Below are positions 9,531 to 21,706 of a stretch of 64,000 nucleotides of DNA, piece by piece. The notes under the pieces were generated by a model that saw only the letters and a program-made list of their open reading frames with translations, ran no database searches and had not been told where the DNA came from. A program made the position numbers and the translations under genes. Source of the stretch: Lithospermum erythrorhizon (taxonomy: Eukaryota > Streptophyta > Magnoliopsida > Boraginales > Boraginaceae). The DNA lies in NCBI GenBank assembly GCA_019722365.1, contig JADFUC010000922.1, forward strand, positions 30,035-94,034. Direction: 5' to 3'. Position 1 is the stretch's first letter, and each line of letters starts with the position of its first letter.

Positions 9531-12267
9531 GGCGGCCTGACAAAGCGGAGGCGGCGGATCTCGGCCACCCGATGCTGCGTCAGCCACTCGGAATAAAACT
9601 CTCAAACAGCCTCCCGACTCAACTGCCCGGCTGTCAACCTGGCACAAATGAAATGCCGCCCAAAGCGAATAGAGGTGTAAGCCGCAAAGCTTAGTAAAAA
9701 CTTAACACAGGGGTGAAACTTAAGCCATCTGGCTTGAGGCAGGTGATAGATATAGTAATCAATTTGAATAAATATGTATATACCGAGGACAACCTAATAA
9801 GGCACCTGATCACCCGAGGGCCAAATCACACGGACTTCAACCAACGACTATAACTTCCCAGTCACCAAAAATTTATCTACCGTATCTCCGCAGCTATACC
9901 AACCTCACAATGCGCGTATAACAGTCAGGTCTACTGCGGGAATGGACGATATTTAATAAACAACTCTTATACCGTAGTATAAGACGGCTTCAACAAATGC
10001 ACACAGAAAGGGTCATAGATAATCACACGCTCTTATACCAAAGTATAAGGCCAAACCCGCCTTATACCGAAGTATAAAGGCAATCTGATCACACATATCA
10101 CGGAAGGAAGGAGAGTCACTTTAGCCACAATCATCGACTATGAGGTCATATCCTAATACTCAAAGTCTCAAAGTCCTTATAACTCAACCAGGCGCACTCC
10201 AAACAACTAACTACTCTATTCCCAATGATACCCAAGCGCACGGCTAAAAGCGTCTCACAATCAAAAATCAATCGTGAACCGCCGGCCGAAATACGAGGAA
10301 ATACGAAGTCTTGAAACGAGGCCGGAACACCGCAATGCCGACAAGGCCACAGAACACAAAGAAGCGTAAGTTGAGAGTTGAAACTGTACCCCACCACGAA
10401 ACAAATCTTCAACGCCATAAATACAATCACATAATCGTATCTGGCTCGCACAAATGAATGACACATAATCATCTGACAATGACATGTTTACTATTCTCGG
10501 ATAATCATTACCTTGTTAAGCGTGTTTCCGCAACGATTTAATATCACAATCACAATGAATACAAAAATGACACATGACACATAATATATAGCAATTCATC
10601 CTTTTCCCTGCTTGAGAATTTCCGCCCTTGACACAACAACAACATAGATATAACAATTCATCATTTTCGGCCGGTAAGCGCCCCGAAACGCAGCAACGAC
10701 ATATATAATAAATCATCCTTTTCATTTCATACTGAAGCACTTGCGTCATCACCAGCATCCACCGGCACCCATTACAATGTCATACCTTTGCCCAACAAAC
10801 ACATAATAGTTTCAAAGTAACACCTATAACACCACGCGATACAACCGTCGTACAAAACACACTTTCAGCAGAATCACAATCGAGATACTTCACTTGCGCA
10901 CTTTTTACTCGACATGAATACGAGGGGAATCTGCTTCAGCGTAAGACATACTCTCAAAAGTACACTACAACATAATTATGCTCAAAAGCATGTCTACTAT
11001 CAACCTTGGCCACCATCATCTAGTCGGCAATTTTACGGTACGCGCTATACACCTGATTGAGTACATAATACTGAGATACATTTCACAATCAATTTACCAT
11101 CTGTAGCCCCAAACATAAATAAGTTAACAAGCGAGTGATAAATCCCCACATAGGCCCAGTACCCAGCTAGCGCCCAGCGATCAATCGATCCTCGCATTCG
11201 CGTCAGTGCGAGCAGAGACACATTACAAAAATAGATCTGTTCGTAACCATTTGACAGCACATCTAATTTAAATACCAGACTTTTTAACCCATTTCAGTTA
11301 TAAATTTACAGTTTACGTAAAGATTACCAGTTATGTTTCAATAACAATTTCGATGACAACCCTCGCTACCCGGACTAAATTCGATAATCGGCCTATATCC
11401 TATTCAAACTCCCAACATTTCCAAATAATTCCAATAATTCCAATTTGACCTTTCGATCAATTTAACTATGACTCTCAGCCAACCATAATCCCTGAATTGG
11501 TTTCTTACCCAAAGAAATCATTCACGATTAATTCCGGCCCTATTTGTTCCCAGCATTTTAGTCGACTGTCACCGAAGTCAATTCACTACTCTTATTTTCT
11601 ACCCCCCAAATCGATCATTATTAATCCTATATTACAATTTAGGCCTAGATAATAATTATATTCAATAATTCATCAAAAATCAATCGGCCAAAAATTCAAA
11701 AGTCAAGCCCTTCAAATACCCAAAATTTCACATAAAACATCATATTTCAATCCCAGAATAACTAACCTATAACCCAAGAATCAATTGGAGCAATAAAATT
11801 CAAAATATCAAAAAGTGACAAAAAGTGAACTGGGAATCTCTAAATATTCAATAAAGATCGAACCTTTTTTACCAATAAAAGCGGCGAGGACGATGAGGGG
11901 AAGCTCTCCAAAAAATTTGAGGTCCAAAGCTTGAGAGATGGAGGAGAAAATTGAAGAAGAAGAAACGAAAATTTTGAGAGCTCTCTCTTGGCTGGTCAGC
12001 GAGGAAGACAACTTGGAATGAGAGCTTTTTGGGTTTTGTTTCTGAGCTTATTGGATAGTTAAGCGGTTGGGGTTGGGCCCGATAAGCTAATCGGTGTATA
12101 ACCGAACATTTATTCGATCGATACTCTACGTTTGGTGTCTCCACACCTAACTTCGAACATAAACATTTAAGAACACAAAATATTTAGTGGGTCCCAAATT
12201 TACGGAAATAAATTAAAAATCTCATATTTTAGTTTATTCTATTAACGAGTCGATACCGGTTTTTACA
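9531..12267 (-). repeat. G1 3' LTR (left copy, truncated at its outer end)
   Basis: It ends ...ttttTACA at 12267, directly before the polypurine tract. It aligns in blocks with the right LTR: about 10540-10760 with 17820-18030 (three 'ttcatcctttt'-type phrases), 10850-10955 with 18105-18205, 11090-11200 with 19070-19170, and 11880-11960 with 19945-20010. By comparison with G2, the first few hundred bases (TGTAAC start to the 'gaggatcctct' block) are missing at 9531. Confidence 0.8.
9966..10077 (-). repeat. UNCG-type hairpin units in the G1 left LTR
   Basis: Three units with a 7-bp stem CTTATAC/GTATAAG lie at 9966-9983, 10032-10049 and 10061-10077. The plus-strand loops are CGTA, CAAA and CGAA. 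In the LTR sense direction (minus strand) they read TACG, TTTG and TTCG, so two of three are UNCG-type tetraloops closed by C-G. Confidence 0.8.
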
Positions 12268-12281
12268 TTCTACCCACCTAA
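12268..12281 (-). other. G1 polypurine tract
   Basis: TTCTACCCACCTAA on the plus strand is TTAGGTGGGTAGAA in the element's sense, directly before the LTR. The same tract type sits beside the G4 LTR at 59404-59417. Confidence 0.7.
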
Positions 12282-12339
12282 CAAAAATTTCGTCCTCGAA
12301 AGTGTCAACTCAAACTACAAAGTAAGAATCAAAACAACC

Positions 12340-12600
12340 CCAGTCATTAACCTCGGACGAGCATTTAGCGGGTAGCAGTTCACCATATCACCACTCGCGC
12401 TCACGTGGCTTCCTCCACCGATGATTTCTCCACAAAACTTTTACCAATTTCACTTCCTTGTTCCTCGGCACCTTCTCTTTCCGATCCAAGATCTTCACCG
12501 GTCCCTCCTCATAGGTCAAATCTACACCGATCATCTATTTGAAACTCCCGAAGATGTGCGGCTGCGTCCGTGTACTTCCACCGAAGCAAGACATTGGAAC
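12340..12600 (-). pseudogene. G1 chromodomain remnant at the integrase C-terminus
   Basis: Near 12405 the minus strand gives SVEEAT, then near 12345-12380 MVNCYPLNARP. This resembles the 'veEATWE.e..m...yP.lF' end of plant chromovirus chromodomains. In these elements the chromodomain helps guide integration into heterochromatin. Frames change inside the region, so it is a relic. A similar piece follows the G4 LTR at 59540-59695. Confidence 0.6.
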
Positions 12601-12849
12601 ACATCATGAATCTCTCGATTCTCTAGGCGGGCTAAGCGATGGCCACTTGCCCCCGCTGTCAAAATCTCAAAGCGGCCCAATGTAGCAGGGGACCCGACTT
12701 CCCTCTTCTCTGAACACCATGCGCCGCTTCCCGTGGAGATATCTTGAAATACCCGGTCAGCACCTCGAATAAACAAATGCACTCGGCGTCGTCGAGCGTA
12801 CTTCTTTTGTCTATCGTGCCGTCCTCAAATGTTGTTGTATCACTTTTTC

Positions 12850-13640
12850 TCTCTATCGTACTCTCCACGGCTGAGACCCATAAATCTTTATTTCCTGCCG
12901 TTTCTGGCATGCTCCAGTCCTCGCCTCCGGCCATATAAAGCCGAGCGGTGCCATCGATGCTAGCTTGAAAAGCGGTATTATAAAGCGAACTCCATTTTCG
13001 GCAACTCCTCATCCCAACACCGGGCTTCAACACCTGGCTACCGGCGTGTCCTCCAGCGTCGAATCGTTACTCGGATAACCACGTCCGTTTGAGGATGAAG
13101 CCTTGATACTCATTTGGACGCCGTCCACTAACGCCTCCTGGAAGCCTCCCCAAAACCTCGAAGTGAACCTTGCATCCCTATCCGAAACAATACTCTCTGG
13201 CACCCCATGTAGTCTCACCACTTGGTCTACATACATCTTGGCCAACCTGCCAGGCCCGTCGGTTTGCTTTATAGGTAGAAAATGGCGGTCTTAGATAGAT
13301 ACATCCTGATTACCCAAATTCCATCATTTCTTTTTACGAGGTTCTCGGAAGCCCAAACACAAAGTCCATGGTGATTTTCTCCCACGTCCACTCAGGTATC
13401 GGTAACGGTTGGGTAACCCGGAAGGCTTATGGTCGATCTTGACTGTTGACAAATCAAGCAGCTTTTCTTCACAAAATCACAGAATTTCTTCTTCGTCCCG
13501 ACCTGATAGTTCTCCCTTAAATTTGGTATTTTTGTACTCCCGGATGCATACTATATGAGGCATTGTGAGCCTCATCCAGATCTCCTTTTAGGTCGGTGAG
13601 AGTGGGGGCGCAACCGCTCATTCCACACTCAAGTAGGGCA
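12850..13640 (-). pseudogene. G1 integrase remnant
   Basis: The best segment, 13027-13245, reads [20 protein letters not shown] then [19 protein letters not shown], the block around the second catalytic aspartate of gypsy integrases. Just upstream (about 13240-13300) a shifted frame gives SKTAIFY. About 12960-13030 encodes the following 'yn...h.SI.maPfEalYg'-like stretch in damaged form. The third catalytic residue (E) region is broken. Confidence 0.85.
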
Positions 13641-13849
13641 AATCGTCGCGGCGTAGCTCCCGATTTACTCACCGTTAAGCCTCTGAACTAGGCCTCGCAC
13701 TTTCTCATCTTCCTTTGCATCTCCCTATTTTATGCTTAACCTTGGTCTCACCTTCATACTATATAAGCCAACAAGGCCCATCACCTCAACCTGATACACC
13801 CAATGCAGCGACTCACTGCTTTGGCTCCTTGGCTTCGCACCGGCTCAAG

Positions 13850-14500
13850 GCGTCACTTGTACATTTCTTTCCCGGATGATATTCAATCGTCAGATCGTAG
13901 TCACTCAGAAACTCTGTCCATCTTCGTTGTCTCAAATTCAACTCTCTTTGGGTGGTGATATACTTCAAACTCTTGTGGTCTGTAAATATCTGGCATTTAA
14001 CTTATGATGATGGCCTCCAAATTTTCAAAGGCAAAAACAATAAAGCTAACTCCAAGTCATGGGTAGAGATGATAATTCTTCTCATGATTCAATTGGCTTC
14101 GAATGCATATGCAATCACCTTCCATTACGCATCAATCGCAACTAACCTTACGATGTGGCATCGGCTGGCCACACATTACCCGCCGTTCCACGATGGTAGT
14201 GTCAGCCAGCTGGTGCGTAGTCAATCTCTTGACTCATTGAAGCAGGAGCGTCACACTCTTGCGCCCCAAGCGAATGGTACTCCGCTACAGTCAGCAGTAC
14301 ATGGACGACAATCAGCGAAAAATCTTGTATGAATCTTACATACCGGTAAACCCAAGAAACTTACCGATTAAGCGGCTTGAAGACTCTCGATTAAATGTCT
14401 TCCGCCTTTTGTGGAGTCGCTTCTTTACCCTCGCCGAGATAACACTTGGCCAAACTGCGCCTTCCCAACCAAAATTCACACTTTGAAAACTTTGCGTACA
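13850..14500 (-). pseudogene. G1 RNase H remnant
   Basis: On the minus strand 13998-13853 reads [20 protein letters not shown], then [19 protein letters not shown] and SDALSR. This is the classic C-terminal RNase H signature of plant gypsy elements. Upstream parts toward 14500 are broken into short frames. Confidence 0.85.
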
Positions 14501-14529
14501 ACCGTTCACGTAAGACTTCAGCCCAACTT

Positions 14530-14910
14530 AAATGCTCTTGTGTTCAGTACCGCTCTTAGAATAAATTAAGATGTCGTGATAAACACGCTTAGCGAACTTA
14601 TCCAGAACTCGAAAAACACGATTCATCGAGGTCCATGAAAATTTGTTGGTGCATTTGTCAACTAAGCGGCATCACCAAGAACTCATAGTGCCATCTTATG
14701 CAGAAAGCAGCGATTTTTGATATATCCTCTTCCTTAATTCTCAGTGGTGATATCGGACCTGGAAATCAATTTTTGAAAAAACCTCGCGTCTTCAGTGGTC
14801 CAGATCGTCAATCCTTGTAGTGCGGTTCTAATAGTCACTTTGTTCAGCGCGATTAATCAATACAAGCCTCACTTAGTCCCATCCTTCTTTTCACGAACAA
14901 AGCGGGAGAA
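14530..14910 (-). pseudogene. G1 reverse transcriptase remnant
   Basis: On the minus strand the RT blocks appear in order but in different frames: FVREKKDGT near 14905, ALNKVT near 14855, HYEFLVMP near 14690, then a decayed '..hDILIYS' end near 14560. The catalytic YVDD-type box is not intact. Confidence 0.8.
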
Positions 14911-15275
14911 CCCCGAGGGAGAATAACTTCGGCTTTGATAAACCCGCTTCTACAAGCGACTCCTGCTGACTGCGTGTTCCAACTCCTTTAACTTTCTTTG
15001 GGCCATTACATGCGGTGCCATAGATATCGGGTGCGGTTCGGTACCACTACAATCGAAAATTCAATCTCTACATTCGGGTGCAGCAAATCCTTCGAGCTTA
15101 ACGTCCTCGAATTCTCGCGATCGGATGTTCTCGGTGAGGCTCGTCTTTCTTCAAAGTCCGTTCACGTAACCCAAATACGATGCATCCCTTGTTCATTAAC
15201 TACGAGCTTCTAACACGAGATCACACAAGGCGACAACACTCTCATCCCCACAGCTGTAACTTTCGGAGCTGCGGG

Positions 15276-15467
15276 CTAGTAGCAATCTCCCTTACGATGA
15301 CAATTTATTACAGCATGGTGTTTCCCCAACCAGTCCATTCCCAAGATCAAGTCAAAGTCCACTAACTCAAAGAGTAACAGGTCTACTTCCAATACATGAT
15401 TATCAACACTTAAGGGACAATTTCTATAAACCTCAATTACCTCAACCGACCTCCCCAGCGGTGTCAT
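15276..15467 (-). pseudogene. G1 aspartic protease remnant
   Basis: This open segment contains VDLLLFELVDFDLILGMDW and LGKHHAVINC. 'dFDvILGMDWL..h.a.idC' is diagnostic of the retropepsin domain in Tekay-type elements. The active-site D-S/T-G is not seen intact. Confidence 0.85.
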
Positions 15468-15859
15468 TATTATCGAAAGGTACTACTTAGATGTTAAGTA
15501 ATTCAAAAGACAACTTTTAGCAAAATTCAGAGATATAAAGAGTGTGTGGCTCCAGAATCAAACAATACGCGAGCATCAAGACCATGTAAGATAGGTACAC
15601 GTCACCATTCGGAACCCTCCGTGCACTCATAACTGTAGCATTATTGCGTTGATGCATCCTCTGCCGTGACTCAGCGCACTCTTGCTACACTACACCCGTC
15701 GATCTACCACCAAACCCTCGTACTGACTCTGTCGTCCTCGAACCCGGCGCCCATTACCACGAGATCCACCTCTCCCAGGCGGTAGCCGGCCCAGGCCCGT
15801 TGCTACTGCACGAACCAATACGAAGGGGTCGTTAGCGAAAATGCGGTGGCGACATGGGA

Positions 15860-16700
15860 AAAACACGTCACCTGCAGTGGCGACAATCTCTCGCCTTGTG
15901 CCCATTGCGCACGATAATACTTGAACACGTACATCGGCGGGCACCCGAAATACCGCCCATGAAACCTTCAGTAGGAGGTAAGCGTGAAAGCCCCTGAAAA
16001 TGCAGTCGAGCGGATGGTCTTGTTGAAATGACTACGCCTGGTCTTCTTGCTTCCTCGAAATCCCACATCGGTATGGCCTATAGCTCCGGTCACATCAGGG
16101 CCTCCTCTGCTTTTCGCTGGATTCTCTTATGTCCTACTCGCTGTAGCAGCTGCGTTCTATTTGGTGGCGGGTGTAAGTGAACAAAGAGCGGTCTCTCGAA
16201 TGCGTAATCTCGGCCCAGCTGAGCCAGCGATCCTCTGCCGGTTCGATTGGGGTACACTCCCGGAATCAAACAACCTGAAATTCGGCCCAAGCCTCGCCAT
16301 TACCCGTATTTGATGCCTGCTCCATAACTGCGTCTGAACCGGGTCCCTCTCCAATCGCGTACATATGACTCTCAAACAAAAGTGCACCCTAAAGTTCCCC
16401 GAATACAGCCCAAGTGATCGGCATTTCACCCCATCCAGCCAAATCTTTATGGACATGGTTCCTTGACTCCCCAAATTTCCCACTTGGAAACCCATTTGAT
16501 GCGCGTAAACTTCACGCTTCAAGCTCATCCCTAAGCCCGTCGGTTCAAACTTATTCTCTAATGCCTCAGAATTCGATCGCAACCTCCGGTGTCGCGGCGC
16601 TCTGAGAAACTCGGTGGTCACTTCTTCGAGGGAAGCGTCTAGTAATACAGTGCAGTCTCACGCCTCTTGGAGTGCATTTCTTCAGGTCAGTGCTGGGGCA
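15860..16700 (-). pseudogene. G1 gag remnant with zinc knuckle
   Basis: Near 15870-15930 the minus strand gives RNGHKARDCRHCR, the second half of a CCHC zinc knuckle. Upstream (to about 16700) lies the gag body by position. The longest frame there, 16157-16621, is not convincingly in the gag frame, so only the knuckle is firm. Confidence 0.65.
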
Positions 16701-17092
16701 TGCGTCACTCAGCTGCCTACTCCAAAATCCTCATACTCACGACTCCTGCAGAGATTGTACCTCTGGGGACCGGTTGGTCACGCTCGGCTCCTCGCTTGCC
16801 CCCACTTCCTCTAGCTCGCGAGCTACGCCCACTAGCACCTGCAGATTTACTGAAGCCTCTTCGGCCATCGCCTACCAGCGCTAGTCTCGCCTACACCCAC
16901 AGAAGCTTTTCTACCCCTAACGGGTCAGCGATTCGTCTGCGCAACTCAGCTATCGGTGGCGTCCTCGAGGCAGTCTCACGGAAAGAAAATAAAAATAATT
17001 TAGACTCGCCAAAGACTCGCTGACCGCAAAGAAATTTTACAAAAATTTTTAGGCATTAGCACACTCGCCCGCAGAACGGTCGCGGAAACTGC

Positions 17093-17103
17093 GCTCGATA
17101 CCA
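17093..17103 (-). other. G1 primer-binding site
   Basis: GCTCGATACCA on the plus strand is TGGTATCGAGC in the element's sense, four bases from the LTR end at 17108. It matches the initiator tRNA-Met type site except for one missing A. Confidence 0.75.
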
Positions 17104-17107
17104 TAAT

Positions 17108-20100
17108 TGTAACGCGACCGCCTCGAGGTAAATGCGCCCTCGAGTTGGGTAGATCATCCGTATATCGAGTCACCCGGTCGATGGTTGACCGAAAAAAAGC
17201 ACATTTTAAAAACCTATAGAACCTGACAGTTTGATAAGAATAAAGTAGTTTGGCGAAAACATTGACACTCTGATTTTTTTAACCATCGTGGCATTCTAGC
17301 CAAACCAAAACATAACACGTCCATAGCGATCAAATCACAAAATATATTACAAATTCCAACGTCTCCAAATCAAAAGTAGAAAAGCGTCTAGATCAAAGTA
17401 ATGAAAAAAGAGAGAATTTGCCGAGATCAGCCACCGCCTACCGCCTAAAAGAGTCACGGATTTTCGCGGCTTTGGCTAGCCAAGGCACTGTCAACTTTGA
17501 AGGTGGGAAAGGGGAGTAAGGCTCGGCGGCTTAGTGAAACGGATCGCCCGGATGGTAACTTACCCATATCCGAATGAAGCATACAGTACGAGATAAATAC
17601 ATACATATATATATATATATACATCGGTCATACTTGATAGGATGGGTAAATACGAGTTACACAAATATAATCTGAGAAAATATCATCTATTCAAGGCATC
17701 ATAGCAGGATACTCATCGGGAAATAAACGCACACAAATCTGAGAACTCGACTTCACGTAACCACAGGCCATATTTCCGCATCACGAGCAAACTAAATTCA
17801 CCCGACACATTAATATAAAATCACAATTAATGAATACCAAAAGCCAAGCACATGACGCGCCAATATATATGATTCATCCTTTTCGGCGGGCTTCGCGCGA
17901 GCGCCCAACCCAGCAACCTAGATATAACAATTCGTCCCTTTTGGCCATTCGCCTTCGAGCGCCGCCAACGGCTTATATATAATAAATCATCCTTTTCATT
18001 TCGCCTTGAACACCCGCATCGTCTCGGCATCACAAAGCACACACATACAATGTCATACAGTATGACAAACCACATATGGTTTCAAAGTAGCACATAACCG
18101 CCTGATACAACCAAATCGTACAAAACACACTTTCGATAGAGATACGCTCCGAATACTTCCGCGCGCACTTTTACCAACATGAATCTGAGGAATACGCCAG
18201 CGTAGACATAGTTTGATAAAAGTAGAAATGATTCGAAAAGATCAAAATATTTTCATACGGAGTTTTAACCGTGATGGCATCGTCTAAACAATCAAATGCA
18301 ACCGTAATAATTCCAAAACCGAATACTCCATAAAATAGTTAATACATTTTCAATGCCAAAACAAAATTAAATCAGTACATAAGAAAAATGCGTGAGAATA
18401 AGGTAATTTGCCGAGGATCCACGTCTACTTCAGTAAAATCACGGACACTCCGCGAACTCAACGGCTTCCACCAAGGGCACACATCCAATCTCCCGGAGGT
18501 TGGAAGGGATAAGCTCGGCAGCTTAGTGAAGCGTATCGCTTTGGGATGGTAAGCTTGCAGCATCCGAATGAGATACACAACAAAGAATAAAAACATAAGC
18601 GATAGAGTATACGTATATATAAGGTAAAAAGAATAACTAATTATTCATAATCGATAGTAGTAACCGTAAGTAACATTTACACATTTTAAAAGGACTCGGC
18701 TTTACGTTATTCTACCCGATATACCCGGAGATAGCATGCCATATGTCGGCGAGCAAAACACATAAGTTCTGTCTGATAGTTATAGCAATAACGATATAAC
18801 GAGACCGGCGACTAACGTCACGCGACAGCGCAACCATAACAAACACACACCACGCGCGACTCAGCAGCGTCGTCAACTAAGCGCGGCCAGATAGAACAAC
18901 GACAAAAATCGCCTGACATTCTCAGCGCAAGCGGCCATAATATACCTGAAGTCAGCGATTCCATATAGAGCATTACTACCGTAATGTATCTAACCGCGAC
19001 CATCAAACAACTCGACATTCCCACAAATTCACAATTATACTAACGAGATAGAGATTCATAACAGATACATAATCACGCGTCAATTTACGTACAACCATCA
19101 AGCATAAATAATGTTATCAAGCGGTGATAATCTCCACTTGGCTAGTACGGCTGGCGCGGATGCCGATCGTCGATCCATGGCTTTCCCGTTCGAGTCTAAA
19201 CGAAACACCAAAGTACAATTACTACTAATTTTAGATTTATAAATTATCTTTTAAGCGACTTTTAGTACCCATTAGTCGCTTTAAATTTGAAATATTCTAG
19301 TTAAGCTTCAACGATAAACTAAGCGATAAAATTTCCTGAAAATCGAGCTCTAAACTTTCGGCCTTCGCTTCTTGATTACTAACACGCTTAAACAATTCTA
19401 ATCGATCCCGTTTATTAACTTTTCAACTAATTAAACCCGTTTCCTATGACCTCTAATCCCCGAAATCCAACTACTACCGAAACTAATAAAAATAATTCCA
19501 ACATATATTCATCCAAATGACCTTTAAACCACAATTTCACCTCTAAACAACTATAATAAGGATCCAAGAACATAGCTATATCATTTAACACATTTGACCA
19601 AGTCAGGCAAGTCAACCCAAAAAGTCAGCCCAGCACCGACACTTTCTACCCCTAAAATCGATTATTATAATCTTTTATACTATAATTTTGGCCTGAACAA
19701 TAGTACATACAATAATAACCCCAAAAATCCGAGAAGTCAAGCTAAATTCCCAAAAAGTCAGCGTCCACACAAGCGTCACAAATTTCTCGTCAAGCGGCGT
19801 AATTTCAACTTTCAGAACAACTAATTTAAAGCCCAGAAAAATCAATTGAAGCTTAATAAAAATCGAAAACCCAAAGTCAACAAAAGTCAACTGATCGAAA
19901 CCTAGAAATACACAAAAGTTCGGCCTTTTTGCATGAATTGAAGAAGGATGATGAGGAAACTCTCAAGAAATTTGAATTCGAAAGCTTGCGGGAAATGGAG
20001 AATCGGAGAAAAGAATTTTCAAGAGGGAGGGTTCATTTAGGGGAAGGAGAGAGATAAGGATTTTCTTTTTTCTTTTTTTTGTTTTGTTTTGGTTTTGTTT

Positions 20101-20332
20101 GTAAGGGGTTGTTTGGTAAGTGGGAGAAAAGATGAGAGGAAGCGAGCTTATTCGGATGAGACCCCGACCGTTTAGTTGGCTGACGCCTCACCATTCAAGC
20201 ACCTTAGGTATAAATACCCAAACTTAGCATTTATCGTACATAAAATATAAGTGGTTTCAGAATTTTTCGTTAATCAATTTAATAATCATTTTAAATTTAT
20301 TAATTAGCGAATTAAGATTACCGATTTTCTGA
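17108..20332 (-). repeat. G1 5' LTR (right copy) with internal duplication
   Basis: It starts TGTAACGCGACC at 17108 and fades out near 20332 (ccgattttctga, matching ccggtttttaca of the left LTR). Compared with the left copy it contains a degenerate tandem duplication: about 17230-17830 and 18208-18800 share a 'gtttgataa' start, 'taaccgtgatggcat', 'gagaatttgccgag' and a 'gcttagtgaa' block. A short palindrome CCTCGAGG sits at 17121-17128. Confidence 0.75.
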
Positions 20333-20344
20333 TAACAAAAGTAT

Positions 20345-20700
20345 TGCAGCTAGTTTTTACTGGTAAAAAATATTTCCAACCAAGTCATACTTGGATCATC
20401 ATTTATAACAAAAATTTATCCTTTTGTAAATGTTGATAAGAATGGCATTATTGGAACTTATAATAAACAATCTATTGTACTAAAATTTACTACAAAGCCT
20501 TTTAAAGACTCCATGAAATTTATGATAGAATCGTAGCTAAAAAAAAATCAATTAGAATTTCCTTAAAAGTAGAGAGTGTATTTTTACCATTAAAGAAAAT
20601 TATAAAATCCTAAATTACATGATAAGATTAAAAACATTTCTAACCAATTAAGTTTTAGAAATATGTAGTGACCATGCAAATACTTTTGGGATAGAAAGAA
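20345..20700 (+). pseudogene. caulimovirus-like pol relic, left part (before the inserted solo LTR)
   Basis: This AT-rich stretch continues, across the solo LTR at 20701-21701, into the recognisable reverse transcriptase at 21707-22540. By position it corresponds to the linker between protease and RT of a caulimovirid polyprotein. It has several stops. The assignment depends mainly on continuity with the right part. Confidence 0.5.
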
Positions 20701-21701
20701 TGTAAGCGACCACCTCAATTAAATTAAGCCCTCGAGGGTTGAATTAAATTAAATTGACTATTATGTCACAGGATAATTTCAATAATTCCAATTTCAACCT
20801 TTTCGATCAATTTAACTATGACTCTCAACCTAATCCCTAAGTTAGATTTTACTACCCAAAATCCACTACGATTAATTCCAATCTATTTGTTCCCAAACAC
20901 TTATAATTCATATTTGTATCCAGAAACAATCACGATAATGGTCCTAACATTTACATTAACCGCACATTTTGCAAAGTCAACTCCACGATCGCGAAGTCAA
21001 TTCTTATACTTATTGACTTTTCTACTTTTTAGAAATATCGTCATTTATTAATCACTATATTACAATTTAGGCCTAGATAATAATTATATTCAATAATTAA
21101 GTCCAAAAATCCAAAAGTCAACACAAAAATTCAAAGTCAAGCGCCTAAAAATACCCAAAATTTCACATCAAACACCATATTTCAATCCAAGAACAACTAA
21201 TCTACAGCAAAGAATCAATTGGAGCAATAAAATTTAAAATATCAAAAGTCAACAAAAGTCAACTTCCGGGCGATCTCCCCGAAAATATTCAACAAGATCA
21301 GACCTTTTTTACCTTAAAGCAGCGGGGCGATGAGAGAGGAAGCTCTCAAAAAATTTGAGGTCGAAGAGCGAGAAGATGGAGGAGAAATTTGAAGAAGAAG
21401 AAAGCGAAAAAAGTGAGAGTTCTCTGCTTGGCTAAGTCGCGGTGAGGAAGACCTTTGGAATGAGCTTTTGGGTTTTGTTTGGAGCTTATTGAATGGATTA
21501 AAGTTTGGGGTTGGGTGATAATGATCGGTGTATAACCGAACATTTGTCGATCGATACCTCGTTTTAATTTATGCAAACCTTAGCTTGAAACGTTAACATT
21601 TATGAACATGAAATTTTTGGTAGGTTCCAAATTCACGGAAATAAATTTAAAATCTCATATTTTAGTTTATTTATTAACGAATTAGATTCTTGGTTTTTAC
21701 A
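20701..21701 (-). mobile_element. solo LTR, short (1 kb) derivative of the G-type LTR
   Basis: It starts TGTAAGCGACC and ends tttttACA. Both sides carry AAGAA (20696-20700 and 21702-21706), a perfect 5-bp target duplication. From 20764 onward it matches the last part of the G1 left LTR (11430-12267), including 'aatttgaggtc' and 'cgaacatttgtcgatcgatacct'. The first 60 bp match an LTR start. The middle, including the hairpin array, is absent. No internal retroelement sequence is present. Confidence 0.85.
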
Positions 21702-21706
21702 AAGAA

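Larger units (their letters stand above)
9531..20332 (-). mobile_element. Ty3/gypsy chromovirus (Tekay/Del-like) G1, degenerate
   Basis: Two related LTRs (9531-12267 and 17108-20332) flank a minus-strand gag-pol remnant. Going right to left the order is PBS, gag with zinc knuckle, protease, RT, RNase H, integrase and chromodomain, then polypurine tract. Integrase after RNase H defines Ty3/gypsy; the chromodomain and very long LTRs suggest the Tekay/Del lineage, which is an inference. The left LTR lacks its first several hundred bases, so no target duplication can be checked. All domains are broken by stops and shifts. Confidence 0.88.

Noticed and set aside
16157..16621. 154-residue minus-strand frame as a gene
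   Set aside because: It lies in the G1 gag region but shows no gag motif in this frame; more likely a chance frame in damaged gag.
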